From: Acidipropionibacterium timonense
GTDB taxonomy: Bacteria > Actinomycetota > Actinomycetes > Propionibacteriales > Propionibacteriaceae
DNA length: 43,837 bases
NCBI RefSeq assembly: GCF_900605005.1
Contig: NZ_LR027558.1
Coordinates: forward strand, 663,145-706,981
Direction: 5' to 3'
Every line of letters begins with the position of its first letter. Positions within the stretch are counted from its first letter, which is position 1. Below are positions 18,628-27,331 of this stretch, in pieces. Under the pieces are notes generated by a model, which saw only the letters and a list, made by a program, of their open reading frames with translations, had not been told where the DNA came from and did no database searches. A program made the position numbers and the translations under genes.

Positions 18628-20058
18628 GTGCGTAGAGCGAAGATTGTCAACACCCTCGGGCCCGCGGTGACGAGCCACGACGGGATGAAGGAACTGATGC
18701 AGGCCGGGATGAACGTCGCCCGGCTCAACATGAGTCACGGCGACTACTCCGAGCACCAGGAGCGCCTGGACCTCGTCCGCTCCGTCTCCGAGGAGCTCGG
18801 TCTCAACGTGGCAGCCCTGGCCGATCTGCAGGGTCCCAAGATCCGTACCGGTCTGTTCGAGAAGCCCGAGGGCGTCTCCAACGGGAAGGTCGACCTGGCG
18901 GTCGGCGACAAGTTCACCATCACCACCGACGACATCTTGGGCAACCAGGAACGCGTCTCCACGACCTTCAAGGGTCTTCCGGGGGACTGCCATCCCGGTG
19001 ACGTCATCCTCATCGACGACGGCAAGACCGTCCTCCAGGTCGACTCGGTCGTCGGCAACGACGTCAACTGTCACTGCACCGTCGCCGGCCCGGTCGGCGA
19101 TCACAAGGGCATCAACCTGCCCGGCGTCGCGGTCTCCATCCCGGCCCTCACCGAGAAGGACGAGGACAACCTGCGCTGGGCCATCAGGGCCGGCATCGAC
19201 CTCGTCGCCTTGTCCTTCGTGCGTCACGGCAGCGACATCGACCGCGTCCACGAGATCATGGACGAGGAGGGACGCCGCGTCCCGGTCATCGCCAAGCTCG
19301 AGAAGCCGCAGGCCATCGAGAACCTCGACGCCATCATCGACGCCTTCGACGCCGTCATGGTCGCCCGTGGCGACCTGGCCGTCGAGTGCCCGCTCGAGGA
19401 GGTGCCGCTCATCCAGAAGACGATCATCGAGAAGGCCCGACTCCAGGCCAAGCCGGTCATCGTCGCCACCCAGATGCTCGAGTCGATGATCCACGCCCCG
19501 CGCCCGACCCGTGCTGAGGCCGCCGACGTCGCCAACGCCATCCTCGACGGCGCCGACGGCGTCATGACCTCCGCCGAGACCTCCGTCGGTGACTTCCCCG
19601 GCGAGACGGTGCGGACGATGGCCAAGATCGTCGAGTCCACCGAGGCCCACGGCCTCGACAAGATCGCCGAGATCGACTGGGACCCGCACACGACCTCCGG
19701 CATCATCTCGAAGGCGGCCGCCGAGATCGCCGAGCGCATCCAGGCCCGCTACATCGTGTCGTTCACGAAGTCCGGTGACACCGCTCGCCGGATCTCGCGG
19801 CTGCGTCCGGCCACCCCGCTCATGGTCTTCACCCCCGACGAGACCACCCCGAAGACCCTCGCGTGGACCTGGGGTGCCCAGGCCATCGTCACTCCCGTGT
19901 TCGAGAACGCCGAGGAGCTCTACCGGTGGGTCAACGCCTACCTGCGCGACCAGAACCTCGTCCCGGTGGGCGAGCGCGTCGTCGTCGTGTGTGGATCGCC
20001 GATGAACGTGCCCGGCAAGACGAACAACATCCGGGTGCTGCGGATCAAGGAGAGCTGA
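18628..20058 (+). CDS. pyk: Pyruvate kinase
   Basis: Glycolytic enzyme converting phosphoenolpyruvate and ADP to pyruvate and ATP in the cytoplasm. The product has 476 residues, the normal length. Catalytic-barrel motifs are present: RRAKIVNTLGPA at the start, NVARLNMSHGD, LADLQGPKIRTG, AKLEKPQAIEN and MVARGDLAVECPLEEVP. MTSAETSVGDFP replaces the more common LSGET form and is probably tolerated. The C-terminal allosteric domain starts near residue 350. The GTG has no ribosome binding site and follows a -10 box by six bases. A strong hairpin terminator follows the gene. Confidence 0.96.
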   Translation: MRRAKIVNTLGPAVTSHDGMKELMQAGMNVARLNMSHGDYSEHQERLDLVRSVSEELGLNVAALADLQGPKIRTGLFEKPEGVSNGKVDLAVGDKFTITTDDILGNQERVSTTFKGLPGDCHPGDVILIDDGKTVLQVDSVVGNDVNCHCTVAGPVGDHKGINLPGVAVSIPALTEKDEDNLRWAIRAGIDLVALSFVRHGSDIDRVHEIMDEEGRRVPVIAKLEKPQAIENLDAIIDAFDAVMVARGDLAVECPLEEVPLIQKTIIEKARLQAKPVIVATQMLESMIHAPRPTRAEAADVANAILDGADGVMTSAETSVGDFPGETVRTMAKIVESTEAHGLDKIAEIDWDPHTTSGIISKAAAEIAERIQARYIVSFTKSGDTARRISRLRPATPLMVFTPDETTPKTLAWTWGAQAIVTPVFENAEELYRWVNAYLRDQNLVPVGERVVVVCGSPMNVPGKTNNIRVLRIKES

Positions 20059-20079
20059 GCCCTCCGACCCGGACGTGCC

Positions 20080-20110
20080 GGAGCCCCGAACCTCCACGGT
20101 TCGGGGCTCC
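20080..20110 (+). terminator. Terminator of pyk, probably bidirectional
   Basis: A perfect 13-base stem GGAGCCCCGAACC / GGTTCGGGGCTCC with loop TCCAC lies 21 bases after pyk. It also lies six bases past the 3' end of the oppositely transcribed tRNA gene, so it may serve both. Confidence 0.85.
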
Positions 20111-20115
20111 TCTCG

Positions 20116-20198
20116 TGCCCGGGAGGGGACTCGAACCCCTACGCCCTCACGGACAGCGCATTTTGAGTGCGCCGCGTCTACCATTCCGCCACTCGGGC
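20116..20198 (-). tRNA. tRNA-Leu (anticodon CAA)
   Basis: Read on the minus strand this folds as an 83-base class II tRNA. It has acceptor GCCCGAG/CCCGGGC, the D-arm, an anticodon stem GCGCA/TGCGC with loop CTCAAAA (anticodon CAA, reading UUG), a long variable arm and the T-arm AGGGG-TTCGAGT-CCCCT. The discriminator is A and no CCA is encoded. Acceptor pair 6:67 is A-C, a mismatch. The gene lies opposite to pyk and the following regulator gene. Confidence 0.95.
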
Positions 20199-20268
20199 CG
20201 GCCCGGTCATTGTGCCACATCGCCGCGGTCCACGCTCGGGAGCCGGCCGCGGCGGCGCTGCACACAAC

Positions 20269-20279
20269 TGGTCTGACCA
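20269..20279. promoter_or_regulatory. TGGTCTGACCA, GntR/FadR-type operator candidate
   Basis: It matches the TGGT-N3-ACCA half-site pattern used by FadR-subfamily GntR regulators (FadR, PdhR, LldR). It differs by one base from the 11-mer in front of the dehydrogenase gene at 27319. It lies 71 bases upstream of the tRNA 5' end and about 160 bases upstream of the response regulator, so it could act on either or on neither. Confidence 0.4.
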
Positions 20280-20391
20280 TTTCTCGGGAAGATGCTGACC
20301 GAGGGCCTCTCGTGTGGCACGATCAGTGCAGAACCCGTGGTCCATCCGGAGGCAAGGACGGCTGACGGTGCGGGCGTCCGACGTGGCGCGG

Positions 20392-20397
20392 TACCAT
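20392..20397 (+). promoter_or_regulatory. Possible -10 box for the ANTAR regulator gene
   Basis: TACCAT lies 38 bases before the GTG at 20436. A second candidate pair, CTGACC (20295-20300) with CACGAT (20318-20323) at 17 bases, lies further upstream. The stretch 20199-20435 holds no gene I can support, only these possible signals and the TGGTCTGACCA site. Confidence 0.35.
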
Positions 20398-20435
20398 GGG
20401 CGACGTTGTCAGCGTTCGACATGCAAGGAATAAAC

Positions 20436-21077
20436 GTGGGTAACTCACAGAACTCCGACAAGCGACCCGGAGCCGCGGCATCGGGCACGTCCGCGCGACC
20501 GAGGGTCGTCGTCGCGGAGGACGAGGCCCTCATCCGTCTCGACCTCGTCGAGCTGCTCGAGGAGCAGGGCTACGACGTCGTGGCACAGGCGAGTGACGGC
20601 GAGGAGGCCGTCGCCCTGGCCACCGAGCTCGAGCCCGATCTGGTCGTCATGGACGTCAAGATGCCGAAGATGGACGGGATCACCGCGGCCGACAAGATCG
20701 CCGAGGAACGGATCTGCGCCGTCGTCATGCTCACCGCCTTCTCCCAGCGCGATCTCATCGACCGCGCCAAGGAGGCCGGGGCGATGGCCTACGTCGTCAA
20801 GCCCTTCGACGCCTCCGACGTCGTCCCGGCCATCGAGATCGCCATGGCCCGGTTCGCCGAGATCCGCGCCGTCGAGGACGAGATCGTCGATCTCGAGGAG
20901 CGGCTCGAGTCGCGCAAGATCGTCGACCAGGCCAAGGGCATGCTGCAGACCAGCCTGGGGCTCACCGAGCCCGAGGCCTTCCGGTGGATCCAGAAGACCG
21001 CCATGGACCTGCGCAAGTCGATGCGCGAGGTCGCCCAGGGGGTCATCGACCACGGGGCGCACAACAAGCACAAGTGA
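20436..21077 (+). CDS. pdtaR: ANTAR-domain response regulator (PdtaR-like)
   Basis: Cytoplasmic two-component response regulator that binds RNA. The receiver domain spans about residues 25-140, with acidic pair EDEA, phosphoacceptor D73 in VMDVKMPKMDG, and lysine in VVKPFD. A helical linker and the C-terminal ANTAR domain follow (about 148-208: RKIVDQAKGML...ESEAFRW-like). ANTAR domains bind paired hairpins to control antitermination. Mycobacterium has this gene, Rv1626/pdtaR, just before polA as here. The GTG at 20436 has AAGGA six bases upstream. The open frame extends back to 20292 but without conserved sequence. No histidine kinase is nearby. Confidence 0.9.
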   Translation: MGNSQNSDKRPGAAASGTSARPRVVVAEDEALIRLDLVELLEEQGYDVVAQASDGEEAVALATELEPDLVVMDVKMPKMDGITAADKIAEERICAVVMLTAFSQRDLIDRAKEAGAMAYVVKPFDASDVVPAIEIAMARFAEIRAVEDEIVDLEERLESRKIVDQAKGMLQTSLGLTEPEAFRWIQKTAMDLRKSMREVAQGVIDHGAHNKHK

Positions 21078-21080
21078 GCC

Positions 21081-21108
21081 CGTGGGCCCCGGGGGACCGG
21101 GGCCCACG
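21081..21108. terminator. Bidirectional terminator between convergent genes
   Basis: A perfect 12-base stem CGTGGGCCCCGG / CCGGGGCCCACG with loop GGGA starts three bases after the regulator's stop. It faces the convergent thioesterase gene. Confidence 0.85.
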
Positions 21109-21142
21109 ACTCGGGGGTGGTGCAGGTGACCCCCGGCCCCGC

Positions 21143-21565
21143 TCAGCGCAGGTCGACCACCTGACAGCTCATCCTCCCCACGGCGCAGGTCCGACCCATG
21201 TCGTCGACGATCTCGACGACATGGGTCGTCGTGTGTCGTCCCAGGTGGACGGCGGTGGCGGTGGCGGTCATCCGCTCCCCTCGGGGGGCGCGCAGGTGCG
21301 AGACCGACAGCTCGGTGCCGACGGCGCCACGTCCCGACTCGTGGGCGTGGAACATGGCCGCCAGGGAGCCGGCGGTCTCGACGAGCACCCCCGACCCGCC
21401 GCCGTGCCACAGCCCGGTCGGCTGGGTGTTGCCGGCCAACGGGGCCGAGACGACGCAGCGTTCCGGACTGATCTCGTGCACCTTGACGCCGAGCTTGTCG
21501 TCGAGGGGGCTGACGAGATCGGTCAACCACTGGGGCAGGTCTGATCCGGGAAGTGCATAGCTCAT
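21143..21565 (-). CDS. PaaI-like hotdog-fold thioesterase
   Basis: Cytoplasmic acyl-CoA thioesterase-like protein of 140 residues. The hotdog motif is TGLWHGGGSGVLVETAGSLAA, corresponding to the HGG-x9-E/D active region of the PaaI/4HBT2 group. AVGTELSVSHLRAP is the typical second strand pair. The substrate is unknown. Related enzymes include 1,4-dihydroxy-2-naphthoyl-CoA thioesterase of menaquinone synthesis and PaaI. The gene is divergent from polA and convergent with the ANTAR gene, as often seen in this part of actinobacterial genomes. No clear promoter is visible. Confidence 0.88.
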   Translation of the reverse strand: MSYALPGSDLPQWLTDLVSPLDDKLGVKVHEISPERCVVSAPLAGNTQPTGLWHGGGSGVLVETAGSLAAMFHAHESGRGAVGTELSVSHLRAPRGERMTATATAVHLGRHTTTHVVEIVDDMGRTCAVGRMSCQVVDLR

Positions 21566-21689
21566 GGGGGCAGCTTGCCACCGCGTCGAGCGGGATGGCG
21601 CAGGATCTCAGGACCTGTCGGGGCGGCCCACGGATCGGTCGGAGGGGGCGCTGGAGGGCGGGACGACCGGAACCGTCGTACCCATCCCC

Positions 21690-21695
21690 TACAGT
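21690..21695 (+). promoter_or_regulatory. -10 box of polA, leaderless arrangement
   Basis: TACAGT ends seven bases before the polA ATG. No Shine-Dalgarno sequence lies between, and the -35 region is not conserved. Confidence 0.55.
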
Positions 21696-21702
21696 CGTGT
21701 CC

Positions 21703-24384
21703 ATGAGCGAGCGTCCCACCCTCATGGTCCTCGATGGCCACTCCATGGCCTTCCGGGCCTTCTTCGCACTGCCGGTCGAGAACTTCACGACGACGACGGG
21801 CCAGCACACGAACGCCGTGCACGGGTTCGTCTCGATGCTCGTCAACCTCCTGCGCGACGAACAGCCGACCCACGTCGCCGTCGCCTTCGACCTGGCCGGC
21901 GGGACCTTCCGCACCGCGCAGTACGGCGAGTACAAGGGAGGACGGGCCGCGACCCCGCCGGAGTTCCCCGGTCAGGTCGACCTCATCCGCGAGGTCCTCG
22001 ACGCCCTCAACATCGTCCACCTGTCGAAGACCGACTACGAGGCCGATGACATCCTCGCCACCCTGGCCACCAGGGCGTCCCGGGCCGGGATGCGCACCCT
22101 GCTCGTGTCGGGGGACCGGGACGCCATGCAGCTCGTCGACGACGACGTCACGGTGCTCTACCCGCGCAAGGGGGTCTCCGACCTGGCCCGGATGACGCCG
22201 GCCGCCGTCGAGGAGAAGTACCTCGTGCCGCCGGCCCGCTATCCCGAGCTGGCCGCCCTCGTGGGAGAACATGCCGACAACCTGCTGGGGGTGCCGGGGG
22301 TGGGGCCCAAGACCGCGGCGAAGTGGCTGGCCGCCCATGACGGCCTGGAGAACCTCATCCGACAGGCCGACTCGGTCACCGGGAAGGCCGGGCAGTCCCT
22401 GCGTGAGCACCTCGACGACGTCCGCCGCAACCGGCGACTCAACGCCCTGGTACGCGATCTCGACCTCGACGTCGAGCTGTCCGACCTGGCCCGTCGTCCG
22501 TGGGACGCCACCGCCACGAGGCGTCTCTTCGAGACCCTGGAGTTCCGGTCGCTGTGGGACCGAGTCAAGGCCCTCGAGGATTCCGCGAACCCGCAGGACG
22601 CGGAGCCCGATTCGACGATCGAGGTCGTCGGTGGGGCGGTGGCGTCCGACGCCCTCGGGGCTTGGCTGACCGAGCACGCCACCGAGCGGGTCGGGATCGA
22701 CGTCGAGGGCGCCTGGTCGGCCGGGGCCGGGGACGTGCGAGCCCTCACCCTCGGCACCGAGGGCGGGGTGGCGACGCGCATCGACCCGACCGAGCTGTCG
22801 GTGGCCGACGAGACGGCGCTGGCCGCCTGGCTGGCCGACGAGTCCCGCCCCAAGGCCATGCATGCCGCCAAGGGACCCGTCGAGGCCCTCGCGGCCCGTG
22901 GTCTGCCGGTCGCCGGGGTCACCTGCGACACCGAGCTCGCCGGGTACCTCCTGCGTCCGGACCGTCGCTCGTACCCGCTCGACGAGCTCGCCAGCACCCA
23001 TCTGGGGGTCGACCTCGCCGCGGGTGCCGACGAGCCGGCCCAGGGGATGCTCGAGTTCGGCCAGTCCGACGAGGCGACGACGATGGCCGCCATGGTGCGC
23101 GCGGTCGCGGTCGTCCGGTTGGCCACGGCCATGGAGGCCGATCTGGCCCGGCGCGGCGAGGCCCACCTGCTGCACGACCTTGAGATGCCCGTCCAGAACA
23201 GCCTGGTCGCCATGGAGAGGGCCGGGATCGCCGTCGACACCCAGGTCCTCGATGAGCTGCGCGAGGACTTCGACGACCGGGTGCGCGCTGCCCAGGAGGC
23301 TGCCTGGCAGGCGGCCGGACACGAGGTCAACCTCGGGTCCCCCAAGCAGCTGCAGACGGTGCTCTTCGAGGAGCTCGACATGCCTCGCACCCGGCGCACG
23401 AAGTCGGGGTGGACCACCGATGCCGCAGCCCTCGAGGGCCTCTTCGAGAAGACCCAGCACCCCTTCCTGGCCCACCTGCTCGAGCATCGGGACGCCATCC
23501 GACTACGCCAGACCGTCGACGGGCTGCTCAAGTGCGTCGGCGACGACGGCCGCATCCACACGACGTACCAGCAGACGGTGGCGGCCACCGGGCGACTGTC
23601 GAGCACCGACCCCAACCTCCAGAACATCCCGCAGCGCACCGAGGAGGGACGCCGTATCCGGGCCGGCTTCGTCGTCGGGGACGGGTTCGAGTCCCTCATG
23701 AGCGCCGACTACTCGCAGATCGAGATGCGGATCATGGCCCACGTGTCCGGGGACGAGTCGCTCATCGACGCCTTCCGGTCCGGGCAGGACTTCCACACGG
23801 TCACCGCCTCCCACGTCTTCGGCGTCGACCCGGCCCAGGTGAGCCCGGCCCAGCGGTCCAAGGTCAAGGCCATGAACTACGGTCTGGCCTACGGACTGAG
23901 CGCCTACGGTCTGTCGAACCAGCTCAAGGTGTCGGTGGCCGAGGCCAGGGACCTCATGGACGACTACTTCGACCGTTTCGGCAAGGTGCACGAGTACCTC
24001 ACGAGTGTCGTCGAGCAGGCGCGCAAGGACGGGTGGACCTCGACCCTGCTGGGACGACGTCGGTACCTGCCCGACCTCACCTCGTCCAACAGACAGCGCC
24101 GCGAGATGGCCGAACGAGCGGCCCTCAACGCCCCCATCCAGGGATCGGCCGCCGACCTCATCAAGCTGGCCATGCTGGCCACCGACCAGGGTCTGGCCGA
24201 CCGCGGCCTGCGCTCCCGGGTGCTCCTCCAGGTGCACGACGAACTCATCCTCGAGGTGGCGCCGCAGGAGGAGCCGCAGGTGCGGGAGGTCGTCACCGAG
24301 GCCATGGGGCACGCCATGGATCTGGCGGTACCGCTCACGGTGTCGATCGGGGTGGGGAGGTCCTGGCTGGACGCCGCCCACTGA
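21703..24384 (+). CDS. polA: DNA polymerase I
   Basis: Repair and Okazaki-fragment-processing polymerase of 893 residues. The N-terminal 5'-3' nuclease domain (1-290) has VLDGHSMAFRAFFA, YKGGRAATP and SGDRDAMQLV. The middle 3'-5' exonuclease fold (about 300-490) keeps DVE but lacks the later Asp residues: KGPVEAL stands where E. coli has KYD. Proofreading is therefore probably lost, as in mycobacterial PolA. The polymerase domain has motif A SADYSQIEMRI, motif B RSKVKAMNYGLAYG and motif C QVHDELILEV. I chose ATG 21703, seven bases after a -10 box; upstream in-frame sequence is non-conserved. Convergent with the next gene. Confidence 0.96.
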   Translation: MSERPTLMVLDGHSMAFRAFFALPVENFTTTTGQHTNAVHGFVSMLVNLLRDEQPTHVAVAFDLAGGTFRTAQYGEYKGGRAATPPEFPGQVDLIREVLDALNIVHLSKTDYEADDILATLATRASRAGMRTLLVSGDRDAMQLVDDDVTVLYPRKGVSDLARMTPAAVEEKYLVPPARYPELAALVGEHADNLLGVPGVGPKTAAKWLAAHDGLENLIRQADSVTGKAGQSLREHLDDVRRNRRLNALVRDLDLDVELSDLARRPWDATATRRLFETLEFRSLWDRVKALEDSANPQDAEPDSTIEVVGGAVASDALGAWLTEHATERVGIDVEGAWSAGAGDVRALTLGTEGGVATRIDPTELSVADETALAAWLADESRPKAMHAAKGPVEALAARGLPVAGVTCDTELAGYLLRPDRRSYPLDELASTHLGVDLAAGADEPAQGMLEFGQSDEATTMAAMVRAVAVVRLATAMEADLARRGEAHLLHDLEMPVQNSLVAMERAGIAVDTQVLDELREDFDDRVRAAQEAAWQAAGHEVNLGSPKQLQTVLFEELDMPRTRRTKSGWTTDAAALEGLFEKTQHPFLAHLLEHRDAIRLRQTVDGLLKCVGDDGRIHTTYQQTVAATGRLSSTDPNLQNIPQRTEEGRRIRAGFVVGDGFESLMSADYSQIEMRIMAHVSGDESLIDAFRSGQDFHTVTASHVFGVDPAQVSPAQRSKVKAMNYGLAYGLSAYGLSNQLKVSVAEARDLMDDYFDRFGKVHEYLTSVVEQARKDGWTSTLLGRRRYLPDLTSSNRQRREMAERAALNAPIQGSAADLIKLAMLATDQGLADRGLRSRVLLQVHDELILEVAPQEEPQVREVVTEAMGHAMDLAVPLTVSIGVGRSWLDAAH

Positions 24385-24460
24385 GCCCCGCGCCCACCGA
24401 GCCTCCCGTGGGGGCCGGGTGTCCCCGACCCCCCAAGACCGACCTGGAGCCCGGGCGACC

Positions 24461-27304
24461 TCAGGCCGGGGCGTACTCGACGACGCGCTCGGCGAGCACC
24501 GACAGGACATGCCGCCAGGGCTTGCCGGTCGCCCGCTCCATGCCGATCTCGCAGGTGCGGTTGGCCGACAGGTACAGGTCGAACTCGCGTCCGGCCAGAT
24601 CGGCGGCCTCGGGGCCGGTGGCCGACGCCGTGAGCTCGGGATGCAGCAGACCGCGATCCCCGGCGAACCCGCAGCATCCCCACCCGTCGGCGACGACGAC
24701 CTCCTCGGCCACCGCCTCGGCACACCGGCGCAGGGCGTCGTTCCAGCCCATCCGGGTCGACGAGCAGGTCGGGTGCAGGGCCGCTGCCGCCACCTTCGGC
24801 AGCCGCGGCAGGGCCGGCAGCAACTCGTCGGCGATGTACTGCACCGAGTCGACGACGCGGATGTCGGTGACCCCCTCGTACTCGAGCTCGTGGACGAAGC
24901 CCTCCGAGCAGCTCACGGCGTCGGAGAGGACCGTGAGCTCACCATCGCGAGTGGCCCGCCGCATGATGTCGACGACGCGACGACGCATCGTCCTGTAACC
25001 CTCGGTCATCCCCTTGGACTTCCACGGGGTGCCGCAGCACACCGAGTTGATCCCCTCGGGAACGGTGACCCCGACCCCGGCAGCGGTGAGCAGCGACAGC
25101 ACCGAGTACTCGAGGGTCTCCTCGCCGGGTACCGCCGACCCGAACATCGTGTTGACGCAGGCCGGCAGGTAGACCACCTCGGGCCGTCCGGTCGGTGCCG
25201 GGCGGTGTCCGGTGGTGCGACGGCGTCCGCCCCCGGGCAGCTCGTCGGAGACCCTCGGGATCCGGTCGGACCCCAGGGCCGCGCGGGTGGCGTCGAGCAG
25301 GACGTTCGTCGCCCTGGCCGGGATCGGCCGCAGGGCGCTCATGCCGAGGCTGGCGGCGCTGACGAAGGGGTTCCAGCCCTTGGCGGCGGCGTTCCAGACA
25401 CCCTGCCAGGCCCGGGGGTTGCCCTCGGCGCGCAGCCGACGGACGAGGTCGCCGGTGTTGATGTGCAGCGGGCAGTTCGTCTGGCACATGCCGTCGACGG
25501 CGCAGGTCTGGATGACCTGGTACTGCTCCTGCTCGGTGAGCCGCGCGGCGAGGTCGTCGTCCCCGTCGGCCCTGGCCTGCGCGATGGCCCGCTGCATGAC
25601 GATCCGCTGGCGCGGGGTGAGGGTGAGGTCGCGCGAGGGGCAGACCGGCTCGCAGTAGCCGCACTCGACGCAGCGGTCGACCTCCTCCTGGACGGTCGGG
25701 GTGAGCTTGATGTCCTTGAGGTGCAGGGTCGGGTCGTCGGTGATGATCGTCCCCTCGTTGAGCATCCCGTCGGGGTCGACGGCGTGCTTGAGCTGCACCA
25801 TGACGTCGTACAGGTCCGGGCCGTACTGACGCTCGACGAAGGGGGCCATGATCCGGCCGGTGCCGTGCTCGGCCTTGAGGGTGCCCTCGGCCGACAGGAC
25901 CAGTCCGACCATGTCCTCGGTGAACCGCTCGTAGCGGTCCAACCCGCGCTGCTCGCGGAAGTCCTCGAGGACGAGGAAGTGGATGTTCCCGTCCTTGGCG
26001 TGGCCGAAGATGATCGACTCGGGGTAGCCGTGCTCCCCGAAGAGCTCCTGCAGGTCGCCGCAGACCCCGGCGAGGGTCTCCACCGGAACGGCGATGTCCT
26101 CGAGGAGCGGAGTCTGGCCCGACTGTCGGGTGCCGGCGACCTTGGTGTAGAGCCCATTGCGCAGGTTCCAGATGGGACCGCGGACGGCCGGGTCGTCGGT
26201 GAACACCGGCTGGTTGACCAGATCGAGCCCGGCGATGACGGCGTTCCCGCGCTCCTCGGCCGCCAGACGCTCGGCGTCGTCGGCACAGTGGTACTCGACG
26301 AGCAGGGCCGCGTCGGAGCCACCGGGGGAGGGCGGGACGATGTGCCCGTCCTGCGGATCGGCGCGGCACAGCTGGAGGGACGCCGAGTCCATGAGCTCGG
26401 TCACCGCGACCCCCGACCCGACGAGGGCCGGCAGGGCCTTCGCGGCGGCGTCGAGGCTGGGGAAGTGCAGCAGGGCGGTCGACACCTGCGGCATGATCGG
26501 GACCGTTCGCAGCACCGCCGAGGCGATGAAGCCCAGGGTGCCCTCCGAGCCGATCATGAGGTGCTCGAGGATGTGGGCCGGGGTGTCGTGGTCGAGGAAG
26601 GAGTTGATCCCGTACCCCATGGTGTTCTTCATCGAGAACAGGTGCCTGATCCGCGCCGCGGCCTCCGGCCGACGACACCGGTCGCGCAGCGAGGTGAGGG
26701 TCGCGACGAGCTCGGGCTCGGCGGTGGCGAGCTTCTCGTCGACGGCGGGGTCGGCCGTGTCGACGACGGTGCCACTGGGCAGGACGAGGACCATGGACTC
26801 GAGGGTCCGGTAGGAGTTGGCCGTCGTCCCGCAGCTCATGCCCGAGGAGTTGTCGGCCAGGACGCCGCCGAGGGTGCAGGCCACCGAGGAGGCCGGGTCC
26901 GGCCCGAGCTTGCGGCCGTACCGGGCGAGCACGGAGTTGACGGCCCGCACGGTCGCGCCGGGTTGGACGCGCACCCGCAGGCCGCCGTCGAGCACCTCGA
27001 TGCCGCGGAAGGACCGGCGGGTGTCGACCATGACCCCGCGGGTGAGGGCCTGACCCGACAGGCTCGTGCCGCCGGAACGGAAGGTGAGGCTGAGCTGGTG
27101 GCGTCGCGCCTGCGCCATGGCAGCGGCGACGTCGTCGACGTCGGCCGCCCGGACGAGGGCGCCGGGGGTGAGGAGGTAGTGGGACGCGTCGGCGGCGACG
27201 GCGGACAGGTCGAGCGGGTCATCGCTGACCCGATCCGGCCCGAGGGCGTCCCGCAGTCCGCTGATGACGTCGGCTGGGACAAGGGAATGTTCTGCTCGGT
27301 GCAC
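24461..27304 (-). CDS. FAD/Fe-S D-2-hydroxyacid dehydrogenase (D-lactate dehydrogenase type)
   Basis: Large flavo-iron-sulfur enzyme of 947 residues. An N-terminal FAD-binding type 4 domain (SGGTSLSGQAL, DNSSGMSCG) precedes the FAD-linked oxidase C-terminal domain (HAKDGNIHFLVLEDF, EHGTGRIMAPFV). Two ferredoxin-like clusters follow, near residue 545 (CVECGYCEPVCP) and near 600 (CAVDGMCQTNCP). Last is a cysteine-rich GlpC-like domain with CCGTPW and CCGFAGD. The family includes quinone-linked D-lactate and D-2-hydroxyglutarate dehydrogenases. A GntR-type operator overlapping its promoter favours lactate, but that is inference. GTG 27304 follows a -10 box by six bases. Confidence 0.88.
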   Translation of the reverse strand: MHRAEHSLVPADVISGLRDALGPDRVSDDPLDLSAVAADASHYLLTPGALVRAADVDDVAAAMAQARRHQLSLTFRSGGTSLSGQALTRGVMVDTRRSFRGIEVLDGGLRVRVQPGATVRAVNSVLARYGRKLGPDPASSVACTLGGVLADNSSGMSCGTTANSYRTLESMVLVLPSGTVVDTADPAVDEKLATAEPELVATLTSLRDRCRRPEAAARIRHLFSMKNTMGYGINSFLDHDTPAHILEHLMIGSEGTLGFIASAVLRTVPIMPQVSTALLHFPSLDAAAKALPALVGSGVAVTELMDSASLQLCRADPQDGHIVPPSPGGSDAALLVEYHCADDAERLAAEERGNAVIAGLDLVNQPVFTDDPAVRGPIWNLRNGLYTKVAGTRQSGQTPLLEDIAVPVETLAGVCGDLQELFGEHGYPESIIFGHAKDGNIHFLVLEDFREQRGLDRYERFTEDMVGLVLSAEGTLKAEHGTGRIMAPFVERQYGPDLYDVMVQLKHAVDPDGMLNEGTIITDDPTLHLKDIKLTPTVQEEVDRCVECGYCEPVCPSRDLTLTPRQRIVMQRAIAQARADGDDDLAARLTEQEQYQVIQTCAVDGMCQTNCPLHINTGDLVRRLRAEGNPRAWQGVWNAAAKGWNPFVSAASLGMSALRPIPARATNVLLDATRAALGSDRIPRVSDELPGGGRRRTTGHRPAPTGRPEVVYLPACVNTMFGSAVPGEETLEYSVLSLLTAAGVGVTVPEGINSVCCGTPWKSKGMTEGYRTMRRRVVDIMRRATRDGELTVLSDAVSCSEGFVHELEYEGVTDIRVVDSVQYIADELLPALPRLPKVAAAALHPTCSSTRMGWNDALRRCAEAVAEEVVVADGWGCCGFAGDRGLLHPELTASATGPEAADLAGREFDLYLSANRTCEIGMERATGKPWRHVLSVLAERVVEYAPA

Positions 27305-27310
27305 GCCCTC

Positions 27311-27331
27311 ACACTAAATGGTTTGACCAAT
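27311..27331 (-). promoter_or_regulatory. Leaderless promoter with GntR-type operator for the dehydrogenase gene
   Basis: On the minus strand the -10 box TAGTGT (27316 to 27311) ends six bases before the GTG. Just upstream, TGGTCAAACCA (27319-27329) is a TGGT-N3-ACCA operator filling the -10/-35 spacer, so a bound regulator would block polymerase. The operator also reaches the stop codon of the sortase gene upstream. FadR-subfamily lactate regulators (LldR type) use such sites. Confidence 0.6.

Noticed and set aside
24385-24460. Terminator between convergent polA and the dehydrogenase gene
   Set aside because: Only a 5-base stem (CCCAC/GTGGG) can be drawn, too weak to call.
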